A model generated the notes under the pieces. It searched no databases, had not been told where the DNA came from, and saw only the letters and a list, made by a program, of their open reading frames with translations. A stretch of DNA of 64,000 bases from Heterodera schachtii (taxonomy: Eukaryota > Nematoda > Chromadorea > Rhabditida > Heteroderidae). Location of the stretch: contig SIJG01000008.1 of assembly GCA_023374025.1 (NCBI GenBank), forward strand, positions 1,790,215-1,854,214, read 5' to 3'. A program made the position numbers and the translations under genes. Position 1 is the first letter of the stretch; each line of letters begins with the position of its first letter. Shown here in pieces: positions 12,579-28,078 of the stretch.

Positions 12579-12869
12579 GCAGTGAAAACCGACAACCAAA
12601 AACACTAATTATTATTACCAATTTGTGATTTTTAAGTTCTTACCCATTTTTTGCCATAACATTTTTCTAAATTTTTATTTTTATTTCTAATTTAATTGAC
12701 CTTTTTAAATGTTTGTCTATATTAATTTTTGTTCAATTTTGCAATTTAATAAAATTTAATCCTTTTTCAATGTTTTTCTCTTGTTGGGTTATTTTTGCCC
12801 TTGTCTTATTATTTTTTTATGTTAATTTGTTTTGTTTTTTCGTGTCTTTTCCCTTTTTTGTTTTTTTAA

Positions 12870-13432
12870 ATGATCGACGAATCGTGCCTTTTCGACTCGG
12901 AAGAGGAGGAGGACGAAGAAGCGAAGAAAAAGACGCCGGAGGAACGCAAATATTTGTTCAGAAAGGAGCTTCGGTCGATGCTTTTCGGTTTTGGGGACGA
13001 AAGAGTGAAAAAACTTAAGGATTTTTCACATTTTAATTCCCAGCGTTATTAAGAACCCAAACGACGACACTTTGGAGGCACTCGAGCAAATTGTGGTCGA
13101 ATATGTGAAGGAGGTGTGCCGCAAAGCGTTGGAGGTGGGCAAGCCGAACCGAGTCAACTTGGAGGACATTCATTACTGTGAGACGGGACGGAGGGGGGGG
13201 GGGGGGGGGGGGGGTTGGCATGGCAAACGGAAAGACTGCCCTAACCTCAAGAAAAAAAAGGGGCTGGGTGGTGGTGTCACGGATGATAAAAAGCTGATTT
13301 TTACCCAGCTTTTCCCCAAATTCAGTGATTCGGAGGGACCAGAAAAAGTTTTCGCGGGTCAAAGAACTGTTGTCGCTCAGCGAGGAACTGAAAAAGGCGC
13401 GCAAGGCTTTTGATGACGCGAAAGATTTGTGA
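12870..13432 (+). CDS. taf-13: TAF13 (TFIID subunit, histone fold)
   Basis: TAF13 pairs with TAF11 through its histone fold in the general transcription factor TFIID. The start at 12870 gives an acidic N-terminus (DSEEEEDEEAKKKT) and then LFRKELRSMLFGFGDE. The next exon gives ALEQIVVEYVKEVCRKALEV and NRVNLEDIHY. The last exon, after an intron with a long G run, gives LIRRDQKKFSRVKELLSLSE and ELKKARKAFDDAKDL-stop. This matches the family from start to end (about 125 residues). The intron phases fit: the split Leu codon joins T (before 13171) and TG after the ATTCAG acceptor at 13325. The last exon and 3' flank have broken copies at 16573-16631, 16745-16777 and, inverted, 27939-28074. Confidence 0.9.
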
Positions 13433-13687
13433 TGGATGAACCAACAAAGAACAAATAATGTAAAAAAGGAACAAATTTAAATACAAATGTGCATATCAAA
13501 TTTGATACTCACCAAATGTTTTTTTGAAATGCGACTAATGAAAATATTTTATTTGAATTTTTTGTGTTTTCATAGCAAAACGGAATTTCAATCCTGGTAT
13601 TATCTTATCTCGGCCTATGCCAATCCCAAATCCCAACTTTTACCTTATTTAATTGATTTTCCATTTTTGTTCAGTTTTTTATGCGAA

Positions 13688-14351
13688 ATGAATACGCTCG
13701 CCAATCGCTGCTCTTTTTCTAAATCGCCATCCTTTTCTCGTTCGGTTCACATTTTGGCGACGGTGAAAGAGTTTCAAAAGGTTTACGACGATAGAAAATG
13801 CATTGGCACTGTTTTGAAAATGCCAATTTTTAGTTCTATCCGATGAAAATGCCATCCAACTTTAAAAGTGTCGTCGGAGGTCTTCAGCTGTCAGTCCAAT
13901 GCAATTCCAACCGATTTTTTTCACAAGAGCCACCAAATTTGAGCCCAGGGGAGGTGCAATAATTCAACAAACGAAAATTTTTTTTATCAAAAAAAAAAAC
14001 AAATGGATAGAATATGAATGTTGGGGCGGGCTCGGACCTCCACCACCCATCTTCTCACTTTCTTACAAAACGCACTGAGCACAGCTTTTTTAATTTGGAG
14101 GCCAAATTGAAAGAATGTATAAGATAAAATGCCTTATTTCTTATTTTAAGGCGATGTTGCAGCGCTCACGCGAAGCTCACAAAGAACAAATTAAAAAACT
14201 GGTTGAGGAACTTGAAAGGGTCAAAAGAGAAGGTGCTGAGGAAAGAAAAAGGAAGCTTCGACGATATTATCTTTGTGTATATGGCTTTGCCTTTTTCATT
14301 TATTCCTTGAGCGCCTGTCTTTGGTACTTCGGCACACCATCCCAAAAATGA
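13688..14351 (+). CDS. Small single-pass membrane protein, 137 aa, possibly mitochondrial
   Basis: I do not recognise the family. Three exons join cleanly in frame: 13688-13780 (31 codons), 13834-13953 (40 codons) and 14151-14351 (66 codons plus stop), with GT..AG introns of 53 and 197 bases. The N-terminus is rich in Ser and basic residues with almost no acids, like a mitochondrial presequence (NRCSFSKSPSFSRSVHILAT). The middle has no recognisable domain. The last exon has a charged helix (REAHKEQIKKLVEELERVKR) followed by a basic turn and one membrane segment (YLCVYGFAFFIYSLSACLWY) close to the C-terminus. The layout suggests an inner-membrane protein with a coiled coil on one side. It lies only 256 bases after TAF13 on the same strand. 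Confidence 0.6.
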
Positions 14352-14657
14352 ATTTCTATTAAAAAATGAAATTTAAATATGGTTGGTTTATTGAAAAACC
14401 TTTCGAAATTACTTTCTGTTTATTATTATTATTATTATTTGAACACAAAAAACAAAACGCAGTGAATTGTTAGTTCATTATCATTTTTTGAGATGGTGTG
14501 TGAATCATTTTGGGTTAAGGATCAAATAAGTCAAATTTCTCCATTGATATGACAAATTCAAATAATGACGATAAATTAACGGTTTAAATTAAGTGCAAAT
14601 GTTTAATTTTACGTATACACACCATCCCAGAACTGAGCTCCAATACCAAAAAAGATT

Positions 14658-14727
14658 TGCATGTGTGGCTCAGTGGTTTTTGTAAGATAGTAAAGGGACA
14701 AAGGCGGGAGTTCAAGTCCGTTGTGCA
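14658..14727 (+). other. tRNA-like sequence with A and B boxes (pseudo-tRNA or SINE head)
   Basis: A perfect-looking A box (TGGCTCAGTGG, 14666-14676) and a B box (GTTCAAGTCC, 14710-14719) lie 33 bases apart. The ends can pair partly (TGCATG with the TGTGCA near the 3' end). The T-arm stem does not pair well and no convincing anticodon arm is seen, so this is probably a decayed tRNA or tRNA-derived repeat rather than a working tRNA. The rest of the 14352-15097 gap is AT-rich with no gene seen. Confidence 0.35.
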
Positions 14728-15106
14728 ACATGAATATTTTTATTTATTTTTGTCCAAAATACTAAAAAATGACGATTTTTGGGAATTATTTTTGAAGGTT
14801 TTTGCCAACCAAATTGAACAAACTTGGTATAATTCGAAAGCTCATGATAAGGAGAAGCTTTTTCTAAGCAAAAGTTAAGCAATTTAATGACTTAGAAAAA
14901 AGATATGAGCCTTCTAAACTTCTAACTTTTGATCTAGGGCATAAATAAAAACACTTTTTGCATTAATCGATGCCGAATTTATTCATTGCAAGTTGAACAA
15001 ACACCAGGACGAAGTGTACACGCGGTTCACGGACCTTGATGTTTTTAAAGTGAGCAGAAATTGGCAAATTGTATTAAATCATTTTTGGGTAATACTTGTT
15101 TTGTAC

Positions 15107-16365
15107 GGGATCGAGCCATTTCCCTACCGCCAATTCCCTACCGCCATTTCCCTACCGCCACTTCCCTACCAGCCATTACCCTACCGGCCGTTTCCCTACC
15201 GGCCATTTCCCTACCGCCATTTCCCTACTAAGGCATTTGGGCCATTTCCCTACCAAAAATGTTTTCGAAATTTTTCGGCAAATTTCAAAAATAGAAAGGG
15301 TATTTTCAACATTTCGTGAATTATAAGATAATAAATTTTTTGTTTAAGTTATAGATTAGAAAATGCAGACAATTCTAACACAAAAGAACCGTACAAAGCT
15401 TCAACACAACGGTCATTCATACATTTTTCACAAGCCGAGTGCTGACGGTGAAGTTCGCTTTTGGTCATGTGAACACCATCACGCAAAAGACATCCGTTGC
15501 AAAGGGCGCCTTCACACTAACCTCAACAACAACGTTTTGCGTGAAGTTGGAAACCATCAGTGTGAACCAAGTGCAGCTCGAATGGAAGCGCAACGAGTGA
15601 TCACTAAAATCAAACGCCGGGCGGAACAAACAATGGAACCACCAGCGACAATTCGCTCCATTCTCACAAATTGTTTACTATTTATTGTTATTTAATTATG
15701 TATTAGGTTCATCATGAACTACACGGGTCGTATTAAGCATGATGGAAGCCGAACGCGCCCGCGATTTGACCCAAACATTTGGAGTGTTTACACTCGAACA
15801 CTGCAAGGCGATGACCGAACGAATAACCATTCAGAAGCCGCGAACAGACGCCTGCAATACGCTTTTGCCTGTTCACATCCATCGATTTGGCATTTCATTG
15901 ACCTTCTGCGAAAGGATCAAAAGTTATCGGATGATGACTTCGCGAAGTGTTCAACTGGGCAAGAACCACCGCAAAAGGCAAAGAAATATCGTGAAGCAGA
16001 CCGCCGAATTCTTACGATGGTTCAAAATTATTTACCACTTAACAACGGAGACACCAACATTTTCCCAAATCATCAGCCTTTCAATCATCATTTTATTATT
16101 ACTTTTTTGATCGGAATTTCTCGAAATTATGAAATGAGACCTTGATTTGAAACAGATAAAATGTTATTTAATTTTCTTGCTTGTTTTAATCGTACTGTTT
16201 ATTAATATTCATACTTTGGTAGGGAAATGGCCCAAATGCCTTAGTAGGGAAATGGCGGTAGGGAAATGGCCGGTAGGGAAACGGCCGGTAGGGTAATGGC
16301 TGGTAGGGAAGTGGCGGTAGGGAAATGGCGGTAGGGAATTGGCGGTAGGGAAATGACCCCAACCC
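15107..16365 (+). mobile_element. Decayed MULE (Mutator-like) element with FLYWCH domain, 9-bp target duplication
   Basis: The element starts GGGATCGAGCCATTTCCC and ends GGGAAATGACCCCAACCC. The exact 9-base duplication GTTTTGTAC lies at 15098-15106 and 16366-16374. Just inside each end is an array of about ten short units based on TTCCCTACCGCCA (15116-15254) and its inverse (16218-16356), forming long inverted subterminal repeats. The interior encodes a FLYWCH zinc finger and a remnant of a MULE transposase C-terminus, but the catalytic DDE region between them is missing. It is therefore an internally deleted, non-autonomous copy about 1.26 kb long. Confidence 0.88.
15363..16145 (+). pseudogene. 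FLYWCH zinc finger plus MULE transposase C-terminal remnant
   Basis: The first open stretch (15363-15695) reads LQHNGHSYIFHKPSADGEVR, then FWSCEHHHAKDIRCKGRLHT and VGNHQCEPS. This is a FLYWCH-type Cys2His2 finger as found at the start of MULE-derived transposases. The second (from 15714) reads PRFDPNIWSVYTRTLQGDDR and TNNHSEAANRRLQYAFACSH, followed by a charged tail. It resembles the end of a MULE transposase, where the TNN.SE..N motif lies after the catalytic core. The core itself is absent. The two pieces lie in different frames or exons and make no intact transposase. Confidence 0.75.
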
Positions 16366-16572
16366 GTTTTGTACGGTTCCCCGTCTCCCCCCCCCGCCCC
16401 CTAGTTTAGGCTTTTTCGAAAATTTGGAGTTATAAGAGTTGCGGTTGAGTCGGAAAATGATAACGTTAATCTAACCATTTTCAAATAAGTGAAACCAAGA
16501 CAGGTGATTTATGTGGGCAAGATGATATCATGGAGGATAATTTTTTTGGGAAATTATTTGTCGACAAATTAA

Positions 16573-16777
16573 TTTTCCCCAAATTCAGTGATTCGGAGGG
16601 ACCAGAAAAAGTTTTCGCGCGTCAAAGAACTTTTTTTCTTTCTTTTTTATTAGTGAAAAAATGCATCGAAATGATGGCGGAGGACGCTTTCATCACCAGC
16701 GCAAAAGTGGCGGCGACCGATCGTTTTTTATGCGACCCGTCGGTAAGATTTGTGATGGATGAACCAACAAAGAACAA
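16573..16777 (+). pseudogene. Patchwork of TAF13 and DHX35 fragments
   Basis: Bases 16573-16631 match the TAF13 last-intron end and last-exon start (13310-13369). Bases 16631-16745 then match, in the opposite orientation to the source, the DHX35 5' flank and first coding exon (27163-27277), including its ATG and MHRNDG start. Bases 16745-16777 return to TAF13 at its stop codon and 3' flank (13424-13456). Relative to real TAF13, about 52 bases of coding sequence are replaced by about 115 bases of DHX35. No functional product is expected: the DHX35-like frame stops soon after the junction. Confidence 0.85.
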
Positions 16778-16820
16778 GGAAAAATTTAAGAATATGTGTA
16801 CCAAGGGCGTAGGGGTAAAA

Positions 16821-17567
16821 ACCCAACTCGTACTAGGCCAACTCATACTGCCCCAACTCGTACTGGTATCCCGACTCGTACTAAGTTTCCCAACTCGTAC
16901 TGTGCAACAAAAAATCGAAAAAAAAAACAAAACCGCTCAAAATTTTTTAAAAATGCACGAAATCGATGAAATGATAAGAATTCGGCAAAAAATAAATAAA
17001 TACACAAAACCATAAAAATGCATGAAATTCGGTAAAATGAAAATAATTCATTAAAAAAATTCAAAAAGGATCGAGGTTTTCATCATTTGGTACAACATAA
17101 ATTCCGCTCTCATTGAGACTCGCTTCCGCTTCTTCCATTGCTGCTGCCTCCTTTATCTGCTCTTCTATTTCTACTCTTGGAGGAACATTGAACCCAACCA
17201 AATGTCCAATACGTCCATAGTAGCACGACATTGTCTCCGTAAATTGCTCATCTTCGTAATCGCTGTCCAGAAATGCCAAAATGTCAGCCTTCTCACGCTC
17301 AATGCTGGCATTAATTTCTGCGGTGACTGCCAATGGTTGAGATGGTGGTTTTATTTATTTATTTTTTGCCGAATTCTTATCATTTCATCGATTCCGTGCA
17401 TTTTTGCGATTTTAAAAAAATTTTGAGCGGTTTTTTGTTGTTTTTTTTTTTCGATTTTTTGTTGCACAGTACGAGTTGGGAATCTTAGTACGAGTTGGGA
17501 AACTTAGTACGAGTCGGGGTACCAGTACGAGTTGGGGCAGTACGAGTTGGCCTAGTACGAGTTGGGT
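16821..17567. mobile_element. Nested inverted-repeat unit with CCCAACTCGTACT arrays
   Basis: About 100 bases at each end are inverted copies of one another. They are built from about five variant units of CCCAACTCGTACT (left, 16822-16912) and AGTACGAGTTGGG (right, 17467-17567). No convincing target duplication flanks it (left GGGGTAAAA, right GTCGTCCGG), so whether it moved into the hAT-like element or arose inside it is not settled. The interior holds one reading frame on the minus strand (17061-17333). Confidence 0.6.
17061..17333 (-). CDS. 90-aa acidic reading frame inside the nested repeat (hypothetical)
   Basis: The open frame starts MAVTAEINASIEREKADILA and ends NDENLDPF-stop. The composition is acidic, with an Ala/Glu-rich helix-like middle (EEQIKEAAAMEEAEASLNES). 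No family is recognised. Being the only sizeable frame inside a repetitive element, it may be the eroded tail of a transposon protein. A chance frame is also possible. Confidence 0.3.
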   Translation of the reverse strand: MAVTAEINASIEREKADILAFLDSDYEDEQFTETMSCYYGRIGHLVGFNVPPRVEIEEQIKEAAAMEEAEASLNESGIYVVPNDENLDPF

Positions 17568-18073
17568 GTCGTCCGGGCGTAGGCAGGGGGGGGGGCTGAG
17601 GGGGCTAAAGCCCCCCCCCCCCCCCCCCGAAACCCAAAAAAGAAAAAAATTTTCAGTAAATTTTTTGAAATTTTAAACAATTTTCTAAACAAAAGTGCAT
17701 TAAAATACTCAAAAATTTTCCCGGCGGCGCCTATCGGCACCGCCGGACCCCCATTTTATCATATTTTTGAAAAATTGAGGCCAAAATGGCAAAAAACAGT
17801 AATTTTTTAGCGAAAAATTTTGCAAAATACACCCCCTAATTCGGGATTTCAAAAAAGCAAAAATACACCCCCTAAAAATCGACTGAAAGAAGAAAAATAC
17901 ACCCCTAAAATCGAATTTTTGACTTCAGCCCCCCCCCCCCCCCCCCCCCGAAGCCAAGGGTCTGGCTACGCCCTTGATGTGTACCTCACCGAAATCGACG
18001 AATGATATATCATTCGACATTTCTCGGTCTGTAATGCACGAATCCGAAAGAATTTTTTGGCGGAAACCACTTT

Positions 18074-18136
18074 GGGCCGAGTTATGAGCCCGGGGGGCCG
18101 AGTTATGAGCCCGGGGGGCCGAGTTATGAGCCCGGG
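18074..18136 (+). repeat. 21-bp tandem repeat, three units
   Basis: The unit is GGGCCGAGTTATGAGCCCGGG with minimal variation and occurs three times. The other copy of repeat R has a single unit (near 28186-28205, with GGGCCC instead of GAGCCC), so the triplication arose after the copies separated. Confidence 0.85.
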
Positions 18137-18335
18137 ACTGACGTGGCCGAATGGCTGTGGTACTGAACCGTCCAAAGCCTTAAAACGCATAAAATGCAAT
18201 AAAATAGATATCAATCGCTTCCTCTCGGCATGTAAAGGATGAATCCGAAAGTATTTTTGACCAAAAGAAAATTGACAAAAGTTATGGGTCCTCAAAACCT
18301 CAAAAAATGACCCTAATAAAAAAATAGTAATGGAT

Positions 18336-18433
18336 TCTACAGCTTGGCCAAGGACGAGAACGGCGTGTCGCACATCAAAGCACACCGACAAATTTCGGCC
18401 GCCGGCGACGACGAATTGGAAAGGTCCATTTGA
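18336..18433 (+). pseudogene. RAD50 C-terminal exon fragment
   Basis: It encodes YSLAKDENGVSHIKAHRQIS and AAGDDELERSI-stop, matching the last residues of the RAD50 gene ending at 34677. It has no upstream RAD50 sequence and lies next to repeat R, so it is a broken copy. Confidence 0.9.
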
Positions 18434-19074
18434 GCCAAGAAATTTTGAAAAACACTCAATCTCATCACATTGACATACGTGTATTCGCAAGCGCATATTT
18501 ACTTTGCCTTTTTTATTTCATAGTGAAATCATTCATGATTTTTGTCAATTCTTTTTGATTTTGAATATTAAACATTTTTTAATTATAAATTTCTATTCGG
18601 ATCAGTGCATTTTTATTGAAAATTCGCAGAGAAAACAAAAAATTCGTCCAAAAACAAACAATTTATTGGGCAAAAAAACATCAATTCGTACGAATACAAT
18701 AGACAAATTGACGCGAACGTTGTCGCCTCTCTGCCAAAATGTGATAGCCATTCGAAGGGTCCCCTTGACTATGCCACGCATTTGGCAACTGAACGAGGAA
18801 TTAATTGGTCAATCAATTTGTTGGAATTTCTTCCCAATGCTGACCAAATATTCGGACTCTTTTTTCGTCATTTTTGGCGTCCAAAATCGGACCAGCCGCG
18901 TCTTCACCCAACGCGAGAAAAGGGACGGGTCGACCGCCAACGCCGGCGCGTAGTCGCGGAACCCGTCGTTGCTCATCAGATGGGCGTCCGGACCCAACAG
19001 AAGCGCAGCGTTCAGAGTGAAAAGGTCGTCGTGGATTCTGAGAAAGGGGAATAAGTTGGGAAATCCCCTCCGAT
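18336..19074. repeat. Inverted segmental duplication, arm 1 (RAD50 tail + PRORP tail)
   Basis: This 739-base block matches the reverse complement of 34035-34774 almost continuously. It starts inside RAD50 coding sequence (TCTACAGCTTGG) and ends in a PRORP intron (GGGAAATCCC.TCCGA). In this arm the PRORP side continues into the full PRORP gene and the RAD50 side is cut off. In the other arm the reverse is true. Confidence 0.9.
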
Positions 19075-21286
19075 TTAAAATGCCAATTTCTTTAAATTTT
19101 GCTTTGGTTTCTCTCACTTTGTCGATTTGCTGCGCAAGTCGAAAATGTGTCCCTTTTCGCGAAAACAGTGAATGAATTCGGACGGAAAGGTGCAGCGAGT
19201 GACCACCAAAATGGGCGAAAAACCGTTGCGTTCCAAGGAATTAAAGAAGGAACGCACGTAGCCAAGCTGGTGCTGCTCCGGCTTGCCGTCCACCAAATTG
19301 AGCGCGTCCACCACCAACGGACGACGACTTGACAAAATGAAAAACATTGGGGGACAAAAAGCGCTAATGAAGGGACACATCCCAGGGGGGAAAGTGTTCA
19401 AAATTGGGGACCAAATAATCGCCCGCCATCGCTTTTTGTGCTGTTCACCTCGTCGATTGCTGCTGTTGCTCGCTGATTTTCCGCTTCATCTCCTTTATCG
19501 TTTTCATCAACGCAAGAACCTCTGAAGGGAACGACGGACGAATAAATCAACCAAATTCTTTTTTCATTTTGTTCGGTTGATAAAAACACTAATTTCTCCT
19601 CATTAATTGCCATGGAACACGATGTTTTTGTTTTGTTTAATAAAACCCTTACGCTCCGATGTCGCACGGTTCATTTTCGTGGCTCCGTCGTACAAAACTT
19701 TGGCCAAAGCGCCGCGCAATTCGTTGAATTTGTGCGGCTCAATGGTCGACGGAACCAATTTGAGAGAACAATGGGAACATTCCAACGAACTGAAAAAGGA
19801 AAATGAGGGGAAAAGCCAATTTTTAAGAAAAATTAAGCACTTTCGTAGACACTGACGAAGAAAAAATTTGAAATTAAATTATTCACATAAAAATTTTGCC
19901 GTAATGTATAATTATTTACTAATAAGAAATTCAAAAACAATGCATTTGGTTACGAAAAGTTACTAAATTCGTATTTTTTTTAAACTTTTTTAGTTTGGAA
20001 AGATAGAACAACCGCTCCCCCCCCATTTCATAATTCAGATAATTACCGGTGGTTGATACGGGCGCCGATTTCGAATTTCCATTTGCCATAGCATCTGAAA
20101 GTCTTAAATTTATTTTTAATTTTTTTTTAATGTACGAAACGTCTATTGTATGAACTGCCTTTACTGTCATTGTATGAACTGCTATTGAATTGACCCCCAT
20201 TTTGCACCGGAATTTGTCACCCTTTAACCCACTCCAATGCGGTTTTCAGATGGAACGCGTCATGTTCGTCCACCGGGTGGTCAAGCATCACCAGTTGGTC
20301 CATGTACAGCTTCATCAGCCGCTCTGCGTCCGCCCCGCCCCCGCGAAGACAATTCAAAAAATGGGCCCAAAAAGGGTGCCTTGACTCTTGGGAAAACGGC
20401 ACTTTTGGAGACATTTCTCGGCACACATTCCTAAAGGGGGAAGGGGAGTATGAAAATAATTTTTAGGAAATCAAGGCAACAATTACACCCCCGTCATGTC
20501 GCATCTTTCATTTTAACCAAAATTTCTAAGTTTCAAAAACCCCATTATTCTTCCCCACTTACTCAAGTGTGTCCAACTCGTGCCTGGCCAATGCCATGCC
20601 AGCCAACAGATTGAAGCAGTCCGTTTTGAACACCGCCTTGGCCATCAGTTCGCTCATTCGGTCCCATCTCCGCTCGCACGCGTCCAACAGCAGCTCAACA
20701 GTGGCCACAATGTGCAAATTTTCGCCCAATTCGCGCGCGCACATTTCGCGCAACACCGGCACAGTGATGTGACCGTCGTCGCCGTCGCGGCATTTGCCAT
20801 TGCCGGCGAATTTCTGTGTGGGGGTAGAGGAAAAACGGTGTAAATGAACAGGCAAATGGACGGACCAAAGCGAGCATTTTGACCCCGTCCAGCAAAAGTT
20901 TGCGGTTGAGTTGGCCCTGTCCAATGAGCGAGTTGAGCAAGTCCAGCCCCTGCTTGGGCTGATTTGTCTGGAACAAATAAAGAATTTTAAGAGTTTTCCG
21001 ACTCGTTGTCCCTTTTACTTTGTAATATTCGACCAATTGCAAATGCGTGTCCCGCACAATTCGCTCCTGCAAATGGTGCGATTGCGTTGGCGTCGATTCC
21101 TTCCCAAATCGGCAAATTTCTCTTTTTGGCTCCCCATTCTCTTGCTGCTGCTGTGCCGTATGTTCCCTGCTCCTCTCCTCCGCTTTATTGTGCATTTCCT
21201 TTGTCCCCGCCGGCGTCCTCCAAAACAAATTTGCCGTCCTGCAGCGCAACCACCCGCTTGTACCGCTCCATCTTGTGCTTGCGCAT
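18613..21286 (-). CDS. PRORP: PRORP, protein-only RNase P (mitochondrial tRNA 5'-processing nuclease)
   Basis: PRORP cleaves the 5' leader from precursor tRNAs. Upstream exons (about 21286-20225) carry helical, PPR-like segments such as QGLDLLNSLIGQGQLNRKLL and AHFLNCLRGGGADAERLMKL. The central zinc-binding exon (about 19790-19666) reads LECSHCSLKLVPSTIEPHKF, with the CxxC pair. The nuclease (NYN-type) domain follows: PLVVDALNLVDG with the first catalytic Asp, then IHDDLFTLNAALLLG with the Asp pair, then LMSNDGFRDYA with the last. All four expected metal-binding acids are visible. The start at 21286 is provisional because a splice acceptor lies just upstream, so a 5' exon may be missing. The 3' end is also uncertain: the frame after the KESEYL exon stops at 18613 if spliced at the TAG acceptor near 18764. 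It follows DHX35 on the same strand. Confidence 0.8.
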
Positions 21287-21938
21287 AAAATGCTGCCTGA
21301 AAATTGGGCAAATGGGAAGCATTTGAGGGGGAAGGAGAAATATTTACGAGTTATTCACTCAACGGAAGACAAAAAACAATCGAAGAAAGGAAATCCATTC
21401 TCCAAATAATTTGAAGCAATTTTAAGCCAGAAAATGGCATTTAATCGGCAATTTATCCCTTTTTGATTTATCATCCGTCTATTAATTGGTTCATTGTTTA
21501 TCCTTCGCTTACACCCAAGTGGCAGGGCATGCCCTGCTAAATATCGCATGTTCCCGTTGGCACTTTCCCTCGTCTTCGTCGTTGTTGGACAAACACTCAA
21601 AAAACAAATCGCGCGAACGGTGACAATTTTTACGGCTCTCAAGCAAGCCCGCCTCTTTACCAGGCATATAATTATCTAAACTGGTGTGATCGGTTTTTTA
21701 GATGGAAAAGAAGCCAACATTAAATGGTTTATCAAATTCTTTATTTGCCTTTTCGTCTGTCGTTTTTTTTTAAATACATATTGCCAAAAATAAATAAATT
21801 TGAAATGACTGACAATTTTTCGACGTAAATCGCAGTTTGAGATGCATTTTCACAGAAGAAACAGATAATGAGAATGATAAGAAACTGATCAATTTCAGAT
21901 AATTTATATCGCAAAATGCATTTATACAAATTGATAAA

Positions 21939-27247
<5,309 letters not shown>

Positions 27248-27278
27248 TTTTTCACTAATAAAAAATAAAGAAAAAAAC

Positions 27279-27930
27279 GGCGCTACTGTAAAAGGCACCG
27301 ATTTTGAAAATTTTTCGGCTCAAGTCCAGTTTATGCGTCCAATCGACTTTTGTGCGTCCAATCAATTTTTATGCGTCCAATCAAATTTTTGTGCGTCCAT
27401 TCAATTTTTATGCGTCCAATCAATTTTAACCATCTAATTAGTTGCATTTCATGACAGTATTTCTAAGTATACGAGATAATTCAGCCTTACCTACTCCAAG
27501 AAATGCTGAAATATTTTTGTTTTTCCATGGTATCTCTGAACATTTATGTATTTACTGAAACAAATATATATGCAGAATTCTCAATGTAGTTTAACGAGGT
27601 TTTACCACAAAAGAGTAACATCTTTCTATTCATGTGCTAGTTTTTTAATTATAGACTTTATTTTTGTCAATGAACGGGAGAAAAAAATCGGCTTCACTTG
27701 CACATAATAATTGATTGGACGCATAAAGTTTGATCGGACGCTTAAAAATTGATGGGACGCACAAAAGTCGATTGGACGCATAAACTGGACTTGAGCCAAT
27801 TTTTCAACTTTTTTTTGGTCAAAATTTTTTTATCGAAAACCATAGGGGGGACCCTTTTGTTTTGTAAAAAAATTTTGACCAAAAAAAAGTTGAAAAAATT
27901 TTCAAAATCGGTGACTTTTACAGTAGCGCC
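27279..27930. mobile_element. Inverted-repeat element with GCGTCCAATC arrays, 8-bp target duplication
   Basis: The termini are GGCGCTACTGTAAAAG and its inverse CTTTTACAGTAGCGCC. The duplication AAAAAAAC lies at 27271-27278 and 27931-27938. Inside each end are tandem variants of TGCGTCCAATCAATTTT (about five on the left, 27345-27425) and the inverse (about four on the right, 27700-27790). No transposase is encoded. It sits 32 bases upstream of the DHX35 start codon, in what should be the promoter or 5' UTR, and at the junction with displaced TAF13 flanking sequence. Confidence 0.85.
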
Positions 27931-27938
27931 AAAAAAAC

Positions 27939-28074
27939 TATGAAAACACAAAAAATTCAAATAAAATATTTTCATTAAATCGGTATTTCAAAAAACATTT
28001 GGTGAGTATGTATCAAATTTGATGTGTATAATTGTATTTAATTTGTTCCTTTTTTACATTATTTGTTCTTGGTA
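27939..28074 (-). repeat. Inverted copy of the TAF13 3' flank
   Basis: The bases match the reverse complement of about 13445-13576, the region directly after the TAF13 stop codon. Distinctive shared words include CATTATTTGTTC and CATTTGGTGAGTAT with small differences. It is followed directly by copy 2 of repeat R. Confidence 0.85.
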
Positions 28075-28078
28075 AAAT

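Larger units (their letters stand above)
16802..17976. mobile_element. hAT-like non-autonomous element, 8-bp target duplication
   Basis: The terminal inverted repeats are CAAGGGCGTAG at the left and CTACGCCCTTG at the right. The flanking duplication is ATGTGTAC (16794-16801 and 17977-17984). The uninterrupted homologous site near 28084-28091 has only one ATGTGTAC, so the insertion is confirmed by an empty site. The termini and 8-base duplication fit the hAT superfamily. The right half has a GC-rich hairpin (17720-17746, arms GGCGGCGCC and GGCACCGCC) shared with other elements here, long poly-G/C runs, and a second inverted-repeat unit nested at 16821-17567. Confidence 0.88.
16788..18335 (+). 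repeat. Dispersed repeat R, copy 1 (interrupted by a hAT-like element)
   Basis: Sequence starting AAGAATATGTGTACC and resuming after the inserted element at 17977 matches 28079-28396 in the same orientation along its whole length. It contains an 18-base perfect palindrome (CGAATGATATATCATTCG, 17998-18015) and a 21-base unit present three times at 18074-18136. No protein is encoded. In both copies it lies beside TAF13-derived sequence. Confidence 0.8.

Noticed and set aside
16573..16777. Helitron capture as the source of the TAF13/DHX35 patchwork
   Set aside because: No Helitron hairpin or CTRR end is near this block, and the fragments come from genes within the same 15 kb. Local repair fits better.
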